Shown here in pieces: positions 1 through 10,875 of a DNA stretch of 64,000 nt (positions within the stretch are counted from its first letter, which is position 1; each line of letters starts with the position of its first letter). A model generated the notes under the pieces. The model was not told where the DNA came from. It made no database searches and saw only the letters and a program-made list of their open reading frames with translations. Source of the stretch: Mycolicibacterium litorale (lineage in GTDB: Bacteria > Actinomycetota > Actinomycetes > Mycobacteriales > Mycobacteriaceae); the NCBI RefSeq assembly GCF_014218295.1, contig NZ_AP023287.1:4340001-4404000 (forward strand), given 5' to 3'. The position numbers and the translations under genes are program-made.

Positions 1-927
1 CCTCCGGTGGATTCCGGGATCCTGGGCGAGAAGCCGCCGCCGGACAACCTGTCCGTGGTCGTCGGCGTCGGCGCCTCGCTGTTCGACCACCGGTTCGGAC
101 TGGCCGATCGCAAGCCGAGGGAACTCGAGACGATGCCGTTTCTGGCCAACGACCGGCTCGATCCCAAGCTGTCGCACGGAGACCTGTCGGTCATCCTCGA
201 GGCCGGCCACACCGACACTCTCCAGTTCGCCCTGCGACAGCTCATGCGCCGCACCCGCAGCCACCTGGTGCTGCGGTGGATGATCGACGGCTACGCCAGA
301 GGTATCGGCGCGGGTCCCGTCTCGGAGGCGGCGACGCCACGGAACCTGTTGGGGTTCAAGGACGGGACGTCGAACCTGGACGTCGAGGACGACGCACTGA
401 TGGATCGCCACGTGTGGGTGGGACCCGGCGACGGTGAACCGGAGTGGGCGGTCGGCGGCTCGTACCAGGCCGTGCGGATCATCCGCATGTTCGTCGAGTT
501 CTGGGATCGCACCCAGCTCGCCGAACAGGAGGCGATCTTCGGGCGACGCAAGGTCAGCGGCGCGCCGATCGGGATGACCGGCGAGTTCGACGACCCGAAC
601 TACGCCGAGGACCCGCACGGCGAGCGCATCAAACTCAACGCCCACATCCGGCTGGCCAACCCCCGCACCGCCGAATCGGAGCGCAACCGCATTCTGCGAC
701 GGGGCTTTTCCTACTCCCGGGGGTTCGACGGCGCCGGCCGACTCGACCAGGGGTTGGCGTTCGTGTCGTACCAGCGCAGCCTCGAGGACGGCTTCCTCGC
801 CGTACAGCGTCGACTCAAGGGCGAACCGCTCGAGGAGTACATCCTGCCCGTCGGCGGCGGGTTCTTCTTCACGCTGCCCGGGGTGACCGGCCCGGATCGC
901 TTCCTCGGGGATCAGCTCGTCGGCTGA
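1..927 (+). CDS. efeB: Dyp-type heme peroxidase / deferrochelatase, 5'-truncated by window
   Basis: Dye-decolorizing peroxidase of the EfeB type, normally a Tat-exported heme enzyme that takes part in iron uptake with EfeU and EfeO. The frame is open from base 1 and ends at the TGA at 925-927, so the N-terminus, including any Tat signal, lies outside the window. The Dyp signature GFKDGTSN (aspartate plus glycine of the GXXDG motif) is present, and NAHIRLANPR contains the expected proximal heme-ligand histidine. The C-terminus QRRLKGEPLEEYILPVGGGF is typical of the family. The gene converges on mazG and overlaps its 3' end by 16 bp. Function is inferred from family motifs; the iron role assumes an efeUO context that cannot be seen here. 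Confidence 0.88.
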   Translation, partial: PPVDSGILGEKPPPDNLSVVVGVGASLFDHRFGLADRKPRELETMPFLANDRLDPKLSHGDLSVILEAGHTDTLQFALRQLMRRTRSHLVLRWMIDGYARGIGAGPVSEAATPRNLLGFKDGTSNLDVEDDALMDRHVWVGPGDGEPEWAVGGSYQAVRIIRMFVEFWDRTQLAEQEAIFGRRKVSGAPIGMTGEFDDPNYAEDPHGERIKLNAHIRLANPRTAESERNRILRRGFSYSRGFDGAGRLDQGLAFVSYQRSLEDGFLAVQRRLKGEPLEEYILPVGGGFFFTLPGVTGPDRFLGDQLVG

Positions 928-1862
928 GCCGCCTCCGACGGCCAGTGCTCGCGCCACTCCTGCTCGCTGATGCCGCTCGGCGGCGCACTGTCGAGCTGTT
1001 CGGGTACGTCCGATCCGCGTCGCGCGGCCGCCACCGCCTGCTCGACCGCGCGCACCGTGTCCATGAACTCCAGAACCGAAGTGCGCAAGCCGTTTTCGGC
1101 GTCGAAATCCGCCGAGATGGTCACAGCCGTCAACTCGGCGGGGATCAGGTCGGCCGGCAGACCCGCCGTGGCGACCCGGGCCAGCACCTTCTGGGCGAGG
1201 GCCAGCGCCGGCTGCGCGGTCGGCACGTCATCCATGCAGGACGCGCGCGCCTTCTCGAGCAGCTTGCGCTCCTCCCACTGCGCCAGCTGATCGTCGAGCG
1301 AAATCGATTCCCCGGCAAGCACTGCCGGCACCCGGTTGCCGAGCTTGCGGACCAGCGAATCGGCGACGTCGTCGATCGTGAACGCGTGCTGCGACGCGTC
1401 CTCGGCGATACGCGCGTGAAAGAGCACCTGCAGCAACACGTCCCCGAGCTCCTCGCGCAGCTCGTCGGCGTCGCCGGAGCGCACCGCATCGAACAGCTCG
1501 TAGGTCTCCTCGAGCAGGTACCGCCGCAGCGAATCGTGGGTCTGCTCGCTCTCCCACGGACCCGACGTCCGCAGCTTGTCCATCATCACCACCGCGTCGA
1601 CCAGCCGTTCACCGGGCTGCGGCTCCGGTGCGGAGATCACCCGGTCCCCCGCCGCGACGCGCGCCCGCACCGCGGGATGGTCCGGATCCGACGACAGCAG
1701 CACCGGCGCATCCTCGCCGTCGTACGCGGGCCGGGCGGCAGGCAGCGACCACGGCACCTTGATCGGCATCTCCTCGGTGTACTGCACGTCCCCGGCGAGC
1801 AACGTGATCGCCTCGACGGGAACCAGCGAGGGCCTGCGCGGATCGACCAGGACGACCGTCAT
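912..1862 (-). CDS. mazG: MazG nucleoside triphosphate pyrophosphohydrolase
   Basis: Hydrolyses (d)NTPs to NMP and PPi, a house-cleaning role that in mycobacteria removes oxidised dCTP. The 316-residue protein starts at the ATG at 1862, whose ATGA overlaps the mfd stop and implies translational coupling. A longer open frame extends upstream but lies inside mfd. The MazG helical motifs are visible: EETYE followed by [16 protein letters not shown] gives the EExxE and ExxD magnesium ligands. The length fits the mycobacterial form, which has a single active MazG domain and long flanks. The order mfd-mazG matches Rv1020-Rv1021. Its 3' end overlaps efeB on the other strand. Confidence 0.93.
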   Translation of the reverse strand: MTVVLVDPRRPSLVPVEAITLLAGDVQYTEEMPIKVPWSLPAARPAYDGEDAPVLLSSDPDHPAVRARVAAGDRVISAPEPQPGERLVDAVVMMDKLRTSGPWESEQTHDSLRRYLLEETYELFDAVRSGDADELREELGDVLLQVLFHARIAEDASQHAFTIDDVADSLVRKLGNRVPAVLAGESISLDDQLAQWEERKLLEKARASCMDDVPTAQPALALAQKVLARVATAGLPADLIPAELTAVTISADFDAENGLRTSVLEFMDTVRAVEQAVAAARRGSDVPEQLDSAPPSGISEQEWREHWPSEAAQPTS

Positions 1863-4800
1863 GCGCGTGCTCCCCCGAACTTCGTCATGTCGATCTCCGA
1901 CTGCGGTTTCCCGTTGAGCGCCAACACCAGACCGGCCACCATCGCCACCAGCTGCACATCCCGGATCCGCGGTGACCCGACACTGTCGGACTCTCGCGGG
2001 ATCGGCACCGTCACCGTCTGCGTCGTCGCCCGGTAGCTGCCACCGGGATACATCCGCTTCAGCCGCAGCTGCGCGGAGTCCGGCAGCTCCATCGGCGAGA
2101 GCTTCACGGTCGACGCCGACACCGAGCTGACATCGGTGATGCCGTACTCGCGGCACAGCAACCGCAGCCGCGCGACGGCCACCAGCCGCTGCGCCGGCTC
2201 CGGCAGAGGCCCGTACCGGTCGACCAGCTCGTCGATCACCGCGTCGACACCGGCGTCGTCCGGTGCGGCGGCCAGCCTGCGGTAGGCCTCCAACCGCAAC
2301 CGGTCACTGCCGATGTAGTCCGGCGGCAGGTTCGCGTCGACCGGCAGGTCGATCCGCACATCCTTCGTTTCCTGCGGCGTGGCAACGGTTTTGCCGTCGG
2401 CGGCCGCGCGGTAGGCCTCGACGGCCTCACCGACCAGCCGCACGTAGAGGTCGAAACCGACGCCCGCCACATGGCCCGACTGCTCGGCGCCCAGCACGTT
2501 GCCCGCGCCGCGAATCTCCAGATCCTTCATTGCGACGGCCATACCGGCGCCCAGTTCGTTGTTCTGCGCGATCGTCGCCAGCCGGTCGTACGCCGTCTCG
2601 GTCAACGGCTGCTCGGGCGGATACAGGAAGTAGGCGTAGCCGCGTTCGCGCGAACGCCCCACCCGGCCCCGCAGCTGGTGCAGCTGCGACAGACCGAAGG
2701 TGTCGGCCCGCTCCACGATCAAGGTGTTGGCGTTCGAGATGTCCAGGCCCGTCTCGACGATCGTCGTACACACGAGGATGTCGTACTCGCGATTCCAGAA
2801 CCCCTCGACGGTCTTCTCCAGCATCTCCTCGGGCATCTGCCCGTGCGCCACCACCACCCGCGCCTCCGGTACCAGCGCGGCGATCTTCGCCGCCGCCTGG
2901 TCGATGGTGCGGACCCGATTGTGGATGTAGAAGGCCTGCCCGTCGCGCAGCAGTTCGCGGCGCAGCGCGGCGGCCACCTGCTTGTCGTCCTGCGGGCCGA
3001 CGTAGGTCAGCACCGGGTAGCGCTCTTCGGGCGGGGTCAAGATCGTCGACATCTCGCGGATGCCGGCCAGGCTCATCTCCAGGGTGCGCGGGATCGGCGT
3101 CGCGCTCATCGTCAGCACGTCGACGTGGGTGCGCATCGACTTGATGTGTTCTTTGTGCTCGACGCCGAAGCGCTGCTCCTCGTCGACGATGATGAGCCCG
3201 AGATCCTTCCACACCACGCCGGTCTGCAGCAGTCGGTGCGTGCCGATCACGATGTCGACCGACCCGTCCTTCATCCCCTCGATCGTCGCCCGCGATTCGG
3301 CCGGATCGGTGAAGCGCGACAACCCCTTCACGGTGACCGGGAAACCGGCCATCCGGGCGGTGAACGTCTGCAGATGCTGGTCGGCCAACAGCGTCGTGGG
3401 CACCAGCACCGCCACCTGCTTACCGTCCTGCACCGCCTTGAACGCCGCACGCACCGCGATCTCGGTCTTGCCGTAGCCGACGTCACCGCAGATCACGCGG
3501 TCCATCGGCACCGGCTTCTCCATGTCGGCCTTGACCTCTTGGATGGCGGTGAGCTGGTCCACGGTCTCGGTGAACCCGAACGCGTCCTCCATCTCGTTCT
3601 GCCACGGCGTGTCCGGACTGAACGCGTGACCCGGCGCCGCCTGCCGCTTGGCGTAGAGCGCGACCAGTTCGCTGGCGATCTCGCGGACCGCCCGGCGCGC
3701 CTTGGTCTTGGTGTTCGCCCAGTCGCTGCCGCCGAGTTTCGACAGCGACGGCGCCTCGCCGCCGACATAGCGCGACAGCTGGTCGAGGGAGTCCATCGGC
3801 ACGTACAGCCGGTCCGATCCGCCGCCGCGCTTACTCGAGGCGTACTCGAGCACCAGGTATTCGCGGCGCGCCCCGCCGACGACCCGTTCGGTCATCTCGA
3901 CGAACCGGCCGATGCCGTGCTGATCGTGGACCACCAGATCGCCCGCGGTCAGCGCCAGCGGGTCGACGACGTTGCGGCGTTTGGCGGCAAGGCGTTTACC
4001 CTCGGTGGCGGCGACGCGGCTGCCGGTCAGGTCGGCCTCGGTGACGATCACCAGCTTGGCGCCCGGCAGCACCACCCCGTCGTGCAGCGGGCCCTTGAGC
4101 ACGCCGACGACACCGGCCTTCGGCTCCGCGCCGGGTTCCAACAGCGTTGTGGGCGTGTCGTTTTCGCGCAACTGCTCACAGACGCGCTGCGCGGTACCCG
4201 CGCCGGGGGTGACGATGGTCCCGTATCCGCCGGTCAGCACGTGCGCACGCAGCATCGCGAAGATCTCCTCCACCGAGGACTGCTGCCCGCGCGCCGACGG
4301 CGCCGATCGGATGTCGAGTTCGATCGCCGACTCCGTGGCCAGCTGACTCAGCGTCCACCACGGATGGCCGCCCGCCCGCGCGCCGTCGCGCACCTCGGTG
4401 TAGCCCAGGAAGCCCGACGCCCCCAGCGCCTCGAGGTCGATCGGCGCGTCACCACCGACCGCAGCCGTCGACCAGGACGCTTCGAGGAATTCGCGGCCGG
4501 TCTTGATCAGATCCGCGGCACGGGTGCGCACCTTCTCCGGGTCGCACACCAGGATCGGCGCCCCGGCCGGCAGGTGGTCCGACAGCATCGAGAGCTCCCC
4601 GGGCCGCAGAACCGGCAGCAGCGCCTCCATCCCGTCGACCGGGATGCCCTCGGCGAGTTTGGCCAGCATGTCGGGCACGCTGCCCGGCACCGAGTTCTCG
4701 TGCGTCGGGTGATCGGCGGCCAGTGCGGCGGCCCGTTTGCGGACGTCGTCGGTCATCAGCAGCTCGCGGCACGGCACCGCGATCACGGTGTCGACGTCGA

Positions 4801-5494
4801 TCTCGGGGATGGAGCGCTGATCGGCCACGGCGAACATCCGCATCTCGGAGATCTCGTCGCCCCAGAACTCGACGCGCACCGGATGCTCGGCGGTCGGCGG
4901 GAAGACGTCGAGGATGCCGCCGCGGACCGCGAACTCACCGCGCTTGGACACCATGTCGCAGCGCGTGTACGCGAGGTCGACCAGGCGCCTGATGACGTCG
5001 TCGAAGTCGAGTTCGGCGCCCACGGTCAGCGTCACCGGTTCCACGTCGGCCAGCCCCGGCGCCATCGGCTGCACCAGCGAGCGGGCCGTCGTCACCACCA
5101 CGCGCAACGGCGGGCCGAGGCGGTCGTCGTCGGGGTGGGCCAGCCGGCGCAGCAGCATCATCCGGGCGCCGACGGTGTCGACGCCGGGTGAGAGCCGCTC
5201 GTGCGGCAGCGTCTCCCACGACGGGAACATCGCGGCGGCGTCACCGATGACGCCGCGCAGTTCGGCGGTCAGGTCGTCGGCCTCGCGCCCGGTGGCGGTG
5301 ACCACCAGCAGCGGGCCGGCCTTGGCCAGTGCGGCGGTGACCAGCAGCCGCGCGCTCGACGGGCCGACCATCGCGAGCTCGTCGGGTTTGTCGGCGGCGC
5401 GGCTGGTCAGATCGGCCAGGCAGGGATCGCGCAATGCCAATTCGATGAGACCCGCGATCGGGGTCTGGACAGAAGGGTGCCCCGGTGCGGTCAT
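1859..5494 (-). CDS. mfd: Transcription-repair coupling factor Mfd
   Basis: A 1211-residue ATP-dependent translocase that removes RNA polymerase stalled at DNA lesions and recruits UvrA. Domains appear in the canonical order: an N-terminal UvrB-like region, an RNAP-interacting region ([15 protein letters not shown], CarD/RID type), the superfamily 2 helicase with Walker [10 protein letters not shown] near residue 670 and a DEEQRFG box near 770, the helicase C region with QLRGRVGRS, and a C-terminal TRCF domain. Length agrees with mycobacterial Mfd. The start is the ATG at 5494. It forms an operon with mazG (ATGA overlap). Upstream it faces the PGRS-like gene across about 295 bp. Confidence 0.97.
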   Translation of the reverse strand: MTAPGHPSVQTPIAGLIELALRDPCLADLTSRAADKPDELAMVGPSSARLLVTAALAKAGPLLVVTATGREADDLTAELRGVIGDAAAMFPSWETLPHERLSPGVDTVGARMMLLRRLAHPDDDRLGPPLRVVVTTARSLVQPMAPGLADVEPVTLTVGAELDFDDVIRRLVDLAYTRCDMVSKRGEFAVRGGILDVFPPTAEHPVRVEFWGDEISEMRMFAVADQRSIPEIDVDTVIAVPCRELLMTDDVRKRAAALAADHPTHENSVPGSVPDMLAKLAEGIPVDGMEALLPVLRPGELSMLSDHLPAGAPILVCDPEKVRTRAADLIKTGREFLEASWSTAAVGGDAPIDLEALGASGFLGYTEVRDGARAGGHPWWTLSQLATESAIELDIRSAPSARGQQSSVEEIFAMLRAHVLTGGYGTIVTPGAGTAQRVCEQLRENDTPTTLLEPGAEPKAGVVGVLKGPLHDGVVLPGAKLVIVTEADLTGSRVAATEGKRLAAKRRNVVDPLALTAGDLVVHDQHGIGRFVEMTERVVGGARREYLVLEYASSKRGGGSDRLYVPMDSLDQLSRYVGGEAPSLSKLGGSDWANTKTKARRAVREIASELVALYAKRQAAPGHAFSPDTPWQNEMEDAFGFTETVDQLTAIQEVKADMEKPVPMDRVICGDVGYGKTEIAVRAAFKAVQDGKQVAVLVPTTLLADQHLQTFTARMAGFPVTVKGLSRFTDPAESRATIEGMKDGSVDIVIGTHRLLQTGVVWKDLGLIIVDEEQRFGVEHKEHIKSMRTHVDVLTMSATPIPRTLEMSLAGIREMSTILTPPEERYPVLTYVGPQDDKQVAAALRRELLRDGQAFYIHNRVRTIDQAAAKIAALVPEARVVVAHGQMPEEMLEKTVEGFWNREYDILVCTTIVETGLDISNANTLIVERADTFGLSQLHQLRGRVGRSRERGYAYFLYPPEQPLTETAYDRLATIAQNNELGAGMAVAMKDLEIRGAGNVLGAEQSGHVAGVGFDLYVRLVGEAVEAYRAAADGKTVATPQETKDVRIDLPVDANLPPDYIGSDRLRLEAYRRLAAAPDDAGVDAVIDELVDRYGPLPEPAQRLVAVARLRLLCREYGITDVSSVSASTVKLSPMELPDSAQLRLKRMYPGGSYRATTQTVTVPIPRESDSVGSPRIRDVQLVAMVAGLVLALNGKPQSEIDMTKFGGARA

Positions 5495-5598
5495 GATGCA
5501 TCCATTCTAGGCGTCGCTGCGGAGCGGCCCGGCACACCGCCGCGCACCGATCCCTCAGACGTTGCCCAGCACAGTCGGGGCAATACAGCGAATTATTG

Positions 5599-5626
5599 TT
5601 GACAACGTAAACAATGTGTCTAAGCT
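5599..5626 (+). promoter_or_regulatory. Predicted SigA-type promoter for the PGRS-like gene, with inverted repeat
   Basis: A consensus -35 TTGACA (5599-5604) is followed by a 16-bp spacer and TAAGCT (5621-5626), a TANNNT -10. The predicted start is about 155 bp before the ATG at 5790, so a long leader is implied. An inverted repeat ATTGTT (5595-5600) / AACAAT (5610-5615) overlaps the -35 and could be an operator. The rest of the 5516-5789 gap shows no gene. A weak ribosome binding site GAAAGG (5779-5784) precedes the ATG. Confidence 0.5.
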
Positions 5627-5789
5627 TCACCGGAAGCCCCGGATGAGGGCGAATCGCGGGCTCGAAACGCAAGCCGGCATCGCCCCGTTCACCCGGACTT
5701 CCGCAGCGCAGGTCCGGCGAGAGCAACCTTGACAGCTTTTCTGGCAGACACCATTCGCGATTGCGGGCGGTGCACATCGAAAGGTCACG

Positions 5790-7496
5790 ATGGCGCGTAC
5801 GCCGGTCGGTCGAATCGCGATACTCACCGCCGCCCTTGGGGTCGGCTTCAACCCTGCTGTCGCGGCCCACGCCGCCACGGCTCCGACGCCTGGCCACCTC
5901 GCTATCTCGATCAACGGCGAACTCAAACACCAGGAGGGCACCGCGACGGCCAGCTCGGTCGGCGCAGGAGAGAACGATTGGTCGTCAGATAGCCAGGCGA
6001 TCGCCAGGGGCGCGAACGCCAGGGCCGAAGTGCGCAGTGACCGCTCGGTCGCCGAAGCCACCGGCGACGGGGCCACTGCCGTGGTGACCGAGGAGCGGAG
6101 CTGGGCCTCTGTGAAGGGAGCCGGCAGCCGCGCCACGATCAACAGCTCGCACAGCCGCGCCACGGTCGAGGGAGACGGCATCTCCGTCCTGATCGACCTC
6201 GGGCGTGCGAACCGCGTCGACGCCGAGGGCTCCAATTTCGTCTTGACGACCCTGGGAACCGAGAACGTCGTCGACTACCGCAATGTGCACGGCGGCAGCT
6301 ACAACCTCCGGGGCGCCGGACAGGTGTTCTGCCGCAATGGCACCGTCGTGTGCTCCCCGCCACCGAACACCGGACCGTTCGGACGTCAGACACTGGCGCT
6401 GACAACACTGACGGCGGCCCGCGGGCCGTTGTTCGGACTGTTCGGTGACGGACTCGACGCTGCCGCGGACTGCACCGGCACGGCCTGCAACGGCGGTCGC
6501 GGCGGACTGATCTGGGGCAACGGCGGCGCCGGCCGCAACGGCGGTGTCGGTGGCGCGGCCGGGTTGATCGGCAACGGCGGCCGCGGCGGCAACGCGACGG
6601 CCACCGCGGCAGCCGGTGACGGCGGGCGCGGGGGCCTGATCGTCGGCAACGGCGGCAACGGCGGCGTCGCGAGCGCCGAGTTCGTCGATGCGGGCAACGG
6701 CGGAAACGCCGGCTGGTTCGGCAACGGCGGAAACGGCGGCTTCTCCGGCTACGAGAACGGGACCGGCGGCCAGGGCGGCCGCGGCGGCCAGCTCGTCGGC
6801 GACGGCGGCGACGGCGGCATCGCGATCGGCAACTACGGCGTCGGCGGCGACGGCGGCGCCGCCGGGCTGCTCGGCGACGGCGGCGCGGGCGGCCGAGGCG
6901 GACAATACGACGAGGTCGCCTACGGCGGTGACGGCGGCAATGGCGGACGCCTCGCAGGCAACGGCGGCCGCGGCGGCGACGCCTATGCGATCTCCACGGC
7001 GGTCGCCGGCTGGGGTGGCCACGCCAACGGCATCGGCAACGGCGGCGACGGCGGCGACGCCGAGATCGACGACGACGCCACTGATGGTGTGGCCGTCGGT
7101 GGTGACGGCGGCGACGGCGGACGCATCGGCAACGGCGGGAACGGCGGCAAGGGCACCGGCACGTTCGCCGGGATCGGCGGTGACGGCGGCGCGGGCGGTA
7201 AGTACCGCGGCAATGGCGGTGACGGCGGCGACGGAATCGGCGACGATGACGACGGTATCGGTGGCGGTGGTGACGGCGGCGACGCCAAGGGCGCCGGCAA
7301 CGGCGGCAGAGGCGGCGACGGCAGCGGCTGGTCGGGATCCGGCGGCCGCGGCGGTGACGGCGGCCTCAGAGCCGGCGACGGCGGTGACGGGGGCGACGGC
7401 ACCAGCACCGGCGGTGACGGCGGCCAGGCCCGCTCCCACTCCGGCCACGACGGCGACAACGGCAGCGGCGGCAGCGGCGGCAACCCGACCGATTAG
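5790..7496 (+). CDS. Secreted PGRS-like glycine-repeat protein lacking a PE domain
   Basis: 568 residues starting at the ATG at 5790. The N-terminus has a charged start and a hydrophobic stretch ending in alanines (AAHAATAPTPG), which looks like a Sec signal peptide. Residues of about 30-190 are a non-repetitive head with one closely spaced cysteine pair (CRNGTVVC), and a second pair (CTGTAC) lies near residue 225. From about residue 230 to the end it is a GGxGG repeat region (GNGGRGGN, GDGGDGG) with many aspartates, resembling the PGRS part of PE_PGRS proteins. No PE domain is present, so export probably uses the general secretory route rather than ESX-5. Glycine-rich acidic repeats can bind calcium, but that is only an inference. 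Exact function unknown. Confidence 0.8.
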   Translation: MARTPVGRIAILTAALGVGFNPAVAAHAATAPTPGHLAISINGELKHQEGTATASSVGAGENDWSSDSQAIARGANARAEVRSDRSVAEATGDGATAVVTEERSWASVKGAGSRATINSSHSRATVEGDGISVLIDLGRANRVDAEGSNFVLTTLGTENVVDYRNVHGGSYNLRGAGQVFCRNGTVVCSPPPNTGPFGRQTLALTTLTAARGPLFGLFGDGLDAAADCTGTACNGGRGGLIWGNGGAGRNGGVGGAAGLIGNGGRGGNATATAAAGDGGRGGLIVGNGGNGGVASAEFVDAGNGGNAGWFGNGGNGGFSGYENGTGGQGGRGGQLVGDGGDGGIAIGNYGVGGDGGAAGLLGDGGAGGRGGQYDEVAYGGDGGNGGRLAGNGGRGGDAYAISTAVAGWGGHANGIGNGGDGGDAEIDDDATDGVAVGGDGGDGGRIGNGGNGGKGTGTFAGIGGDGGAGGKYRGNGGDGGDGIGDDDDGIGGGGDGGDAKGAGNGGRGGDGSGWSGSGGRGGDGGLRAGDGGDGGDGTSTGGDGGQARSHSGHDGDNGSGGSGGNPTD

Positions 7497-7510
7497 GGCC
7501 GCGCGACCAT

Positions 7511-8149
7511 CTACTCCTCGTCCTGCAGGCGCGGATCGGCCTCCAGATGGGTCAAGCCGTTCCACATCAGGTTCACCAGATGGGCCGCGACGACCTCTTT
7601 CTTGGGCACGCGGGTGTCGAGCCACCACTGCGCGGTCATCGACACCGACCCGACCAGCGCCTGGGCGTACAGCGGCGCCAGCTCCGGATCGAGCCCGCGG
7701 CGGGAGAAGTCGCCGGCCAGGATCGAGCTGACCTGGTTGACGGCATCGTTGAGCAGCGTCGAATAGGTGCCCGACGTGATCGCGGCCGGCGAATCCCGGA
7801 TCAAGATGCGGAACCCGTCGGTGCGCTCCTCGACGTAGGTCAGCAGCGCCAACGCCACCCGCTCCACGCGCACCCGCGAGCGGTTGTTGGTCAGCGACGA
7901 GGTGATGCCGTCGAGCAACGCCGACATCTCCCGGTCGACGACCACCGCGTAGAGCCCCTCCTTACCGCCGAAGTGCTCGTAGACCACGGGTTTGGAGACG
8001 TTGGCCCGCTGGGCGATCTCCTCGATCGAGGTGCCCTCGTACCCGCGCTGGGCGAACAGCGACTTGGCGATCTCGACGAGCTGCTGCCGCCGTTCGCTGC
8101 CGGTCATCCTGGCGCGGGGTGGACGCACTTCCTTGTCGGGCGCTGCCAT
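7511..8149 (-). CDS. TetR-family transcriptional regulator (Rv1019-like)
   Basis: 212-residue repressor. The N-terminal TetR helix-turn-helix is clear (GYEGTSIEEIAQRANVSKP followed by VVYEHFGGKEGLY, residues about 38-70); the C-terminal half is an all-helical ligand and dimerisation domain. Its position between mfd and glmU matches Rv1019. The ATG at 8149 sits 6 nt after TACGCT (8156-8161 on this strand), a TANNNT -10, so a leaderless transcript is plausible. Ligand and targets are not evident from sequence. It converges on the PGRS-like gene with 14 bp between them. Confidence 0.9.
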   Translation of the reverse strand: MAAPDKEVRPPRARMTGSERRQQLVEIAKSLFAQRGYEGTSIEEIAQRANVSKPVVYEHFGGKEGLYAVVVDREMSALLDGITSSLTNNRSRVRVERVALALLTYVEERTDGFRILIRDSPAAITSGTYSTLLNDAVNQVSSILAGDFSRRGLDPELAPLYAQALVGSVSMTAQWWLDTRVPKKEVVAAHLVNLMWNGLTHLEADPRLQDEE

Positions 8150-8192
8150 ATTCGGAGCGTATCGGCTTCGACTACAGTCTCGAGGTGATCGA

Positions 8193-8264
8193 TCCGTCGT
8201 GGTGTAATCGGCAGCACCTCTGATTTTGGTTCAGATAGTTCAGGTTCGAGTCCTGGCGACGGAG
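8193..8264 (+). tRNA. tRNA-Gln (anticodon TTG)
   Basis: Cloverleaf seen directly. Acceptor strands TCCGTCG (8193-8199) and CGACGGA (8257-8263) pair fully. The anticodon stem TCTGA/TCAGA (8219-8223, 8231-8235) encloses loop TTTTGGT, giving anticodon TTG, which reads CAA. The T arm holds GGTTCGAGTCC. The discriminator base is G8264; CCA is not fully encoded. It lies between the TetR gene and glmU. Confidence 0.95.
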
Positions 8265-8312
8265 CAATAGGCGGCCCGGCACGCATGCCGGCGCCAGGTG
8301 AGGACGACACCG

Positions 8313-9794
8313 ATGACCACATCCCCCGAAACCGCCGTTCTCGTGCTGGCCGCAGGCGCCGGGACGCGGATGCGTTCGGACATCCCGAAGGTGCTGCACA
8401 CGCTCGGCGGCCGCAGCATGCTCTCCCACACCCTGCATGCCGTCGCGAAGGTCGCACCTCAGCATCTCGTGGTGGTGCTCGGCCACGACCGCGAACGCAT
8501 CGCGCCCGCGGTCGACGCGCTGGCCACCGAACTCGGCCGCCCGATCGACATCGCGATCCAGGACGAGCAGTTGGGCACCGGCCACGCCGCCGAGTGCGGG
8601 CTCGCGGCGCTGCCCGAGGACTTCGCCGGCGTGGTCGTGGTGACCGCGGGCGACGTGCCGTTGCTCGACGCCGAGACCATGGCCGAGCTGCTGACCACCC
8701 ACGGGTCGGCCGCGGCCACCGTGCTGACCACCACGGTGGCCGACCCGACCGGCTACGGACGCATCCTGCGCACCCAGGACGACGAGGTCACCGGCATCGT
8801 CGAACAAGCCGACGCCAGCCCGTCGCAGCGGGCCATCCGCGAGGTCAACGCCGGCGTCTACGCGTTCGACATCACCGCGCTGCGTTCGGCGCTGCGCCGC
8901 CTGCGCTCCGACAACGCCCAGCACGAGCTGTACCTCACCGACGTCATCGCGATCTTCCGCCAGGACGGCCTGAGCGTGCGCGCCACCCACGTCGACGACA
9001 GCGCCCTGGTCGCCGGCGTCAACGACCGGGTGCAGCTGGCGGCGCTCGGCGCCGAACTGAACCGGCGCATCGTCACCGCACACCAGCGGGCCGGCGTCAC
9101 CGTGATCGATCCCGGCTCGACGTGGATCGACGTCGACGTCACCGTCGGCCGCGACACCGTCATCCGGCCCGGCACCCAGCTGCTGGGCCGCACCAGCGTC
9201 GGTGGCCGCTGCGACGTCGGACCGGACACCACGCTGACCGACGTCACCGTCGGCGACGGCGCGTCGGTGGTGCGCACCCACGGATCCGAGTCGGTCATCG
9301 GCGACGGCGCCACCGTCGGCCCCTTCACCTATCTGCGGCCGGGCACCGTCCTCGGGGCCGACGGCAAGCTCGGGGCGTTCGTCGAGACGAAGAACGCCAC
9401 CCTTGGCACGGGCACCAAGGTGCCGCACCTGACCTACGTCGGGGACGCCGACATCGGTGAGCACAGCAACATCGGGGCGTCGAGCGTGTTCGTGAACTAC
9501 GACGGCGAGAACAAGAGCCGTACGACGATCGGCTCGCACGTGCGCACCGGATCCGACACGATGTTCGTCGCTCCGGTGACCGTCGGGGACGGCGCCTACA
9601 CCGGCGCGGGCACCGTCGTGCGCGACGACGTGCCGCCCGGCGCGCTGGCCGTCTCGGCCGGGCCGCAGCGCAACATCGAGGGCTGGGTGGCGCGCAAACG
9701 TCCCGGATCGGCCGCCGCACGCGCGGCCAGCCGCGCATTGGGCGAAGGTGCCGAGCAGGCGGTCGGTCACCGCGACGACTCCCGGGAGCCGTGA
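8313..9794 (+). CDS. glmU: Bifunctional GlmU: glucosamine-1-P acetyltransferase / UDP-GlcNAc pyrophosphorylase
   Basis: Makes UDP-GlcNAc, the precursor for peptidoglycan and the arabinogalactan linker. The ATG at 8313 is chosen over the in-frame GTG at 8298 because GAGGAC (8300-8305) is well spaced before it; this gives 493 residues, close to the known mycobacterial length. The N-terminal pyrophosphorylase has [18 protein letters not shown]. The C-terminal left-handed beta-helix contains hexapeptide repeats and the acetyltransferase motif [20 protein letters not shown]. prsA follows, as in Rv1018c-Rv1017c. Confidence 0.97.
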   Translation: MTTSPETAVLVLAAGAGTRMRSDIPKVLHTLGGRSMLSHTLHAVAKVAPQHLVVVLGHDRERIAPAVDALATELGRPIDIAIQDEQLGTGHAAECGLAALPEDFAGVVVVTAGDVPLLDAETMAELLTTHGSAAATVLTTTVADPTGYGRILRTQDDEVTGIVEQADASPSQRAIREVNAGVYAFDITALRSALRRLRSDNAQHELYLTDVIAIFRQDGLSVRATHVDDSALVAGVNDRVQLAALGAELNRRIVTAHQRAGVTVIDPGSTWIDVDVTVGRDTVIRPGTQLLGRTSVGGRCDVGPDTTLTDVTVGDGASVVRTHGSESVIGDGATVGPFTYLRPGTVLGADGKLGAFVETKNATLGTGTKVPHLTYVGDADIGEHSNIGASSVFVNYDGENKSRTTIGSHVRTGSDTMFVAPVTVGDGAYTGAGTVVRDDVPPGALAVSAGPQRNIEGWVARKRPGSAAARAASRALGEGAEQAVGHRDDSREP

Positions 9795-9894
9795 GCTCGA
9801 CCACTTCTGTTCGGTATCCGGCAACCCGGGCACGAACACCCAGAAACGCTACGTACCATTGGGCCGACACGATCCCCGACCGGCGAGGCGCACA

Positions 9895-10875
9895 GTGGGC
9901 ACCGAGTGGACCGACAACCGCAAAAATCTGATGCTCTTCTCGGGGCGTGCACACCCGGAACTGGCGGAGCAAGTCGCCAAAGAGCTCGACACCCCCGTGA
10001 CCGCGCAGACCGCGCGTGACTTCGCCAACGGGGAGATCTTCGTCCGCTTCGACGAATCCGTACGCGGCTGCGACGCGTTCGTGCTGCAGTCCCATCCGGC
10101 GCCGCTGAACCAGCACCTGATGGAACAGCTGATCATGATCGACGCGCTCAAGCGCGGCAGCGCCAAGCGCATCACCGCGATCCTGCCGTTCTATCCCTAC
10201 GCGCGGCAGGACAAGAAGCACCGCGGCCGCGAGCCGATCTCGGCCCGCCTGGTGGCCGACCTGCTCAAGACCGCGGGCGCGAACCGGATCCTCACCGTCG
10301 ACCTGCACACCGACCAGATCCAGGGCTTCTTCGACGGGCCGGTCGACCACATGCGCGCCCAGAAGCTGCTGACCGGCTACATCGCCGACCACTACCCCTG
10401 CGAGAACATGGTCGTCGTCTCCCCCGACTCGGGCCGGGTGCGGGTGGCCGAGAAGTGGGCCGACTCGCTCGGCGGTACGCCGCTGGCCTTCATCCACAAG
10501 ACCCGCGATCCGCTGGTGCCCAACCAGGTGGTGTCCAACCGCGTCGTCGGCGACGTGCGGGGCAAGACGTGCGTGCTGACCGACGACATGATCGACACCG
10601 GCGGCACCATCGCCGGCGCGGTCAAACTGCTCAAGCAGAACGGTGCGGGCGACGTGATCATCGCCGCCACCCACGGTGTGCTGTCGGACCCCGCGCGCGA
10701 GCGGCTGGCCGACTCCGGTGCCCGCGAGGTCATCGTCACCAATACGCTGCCGATCGGCGAGGACAAGCAGTTCCCGCAGCTGACGGTGCTCTCGATCGCC
10801 CCGCTGCTGGCCAACACGATCCGCGCGGTGTTCGACAACGGTTCGGTGACAAGCCTTTTCGACGGGTCGGCCTAG
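9895..10875 (+). CDS. prsA: Ribose-phosphate pyrophosphokinase (PRPP synthetase)
   Basis: Converts ribose 5-phosphate and ATP to PRPP, used for nucleotides, histidine, tryptophan and the decaprenyl-phosphoarabinose pathway. The GTG at 9895 gives 326 residues, matching the mycobacterial protein (MGTEWTDNRKNLMLFSGRAHP); upstream in-frame codons run back into glmU and are not conserved. The PRPP-binding signature VLTDDMIDTGGTIAGA and the N-terminal ANGEIFVRF are present. GAGGCG (9885-9890) precedes the start. The next gene starts directly after its TAG, so co-transcription is likely. Confidence 0.96.
   Translation: MGTEWTDNRKNLMLFSGRAHPELAEQVAKELDTPVTAQTARDFANGEIFVRFDESVRGCDAFVLQSHPAPLNQHLMEQLIMIDALKRGSAKRITAILPFYPYARQDKKHRGREPISARLVADLLKTAGANRILTVDLHTDQIQGFFDGPVDHMRAQKLLTGYIADHYPCENMVVVSPDSGRVRVAEKWADSLGGTPLAFIHKTRDPLVPNQVVSNRVVGDVRGKTCVLTDDMIDTGGTIAGAVKLLKQNGAGDVIIAATHGVLSDPARERLADSGAREVIVTNTLPIGEDKQFPQLTVLSIAPLLANTIRAVFDNGSVTSLFDGSA

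Noticed and set aside
2471..5191. 906-codon plus-strand frame opposite mfd
   Set aside because: Composition is dominated by Arg, His and Gln with no motif; mfd on the other strand is unambiguous.
6480..7480. Regular repeats that could be mistaken for a CRISPR array or tandem DNA repeat
   Set aside because: The periodicity is codon-level GGxGGx in a single open frame; units vary in length and there are no constant repeats with unique spacers.
5985..7628. 547-codon frame antisense to the PGRS-like gene
   Set aside because: It is an Ala/Val-rich mirror of GGC/GCC repeats, with no domain and no promoter.
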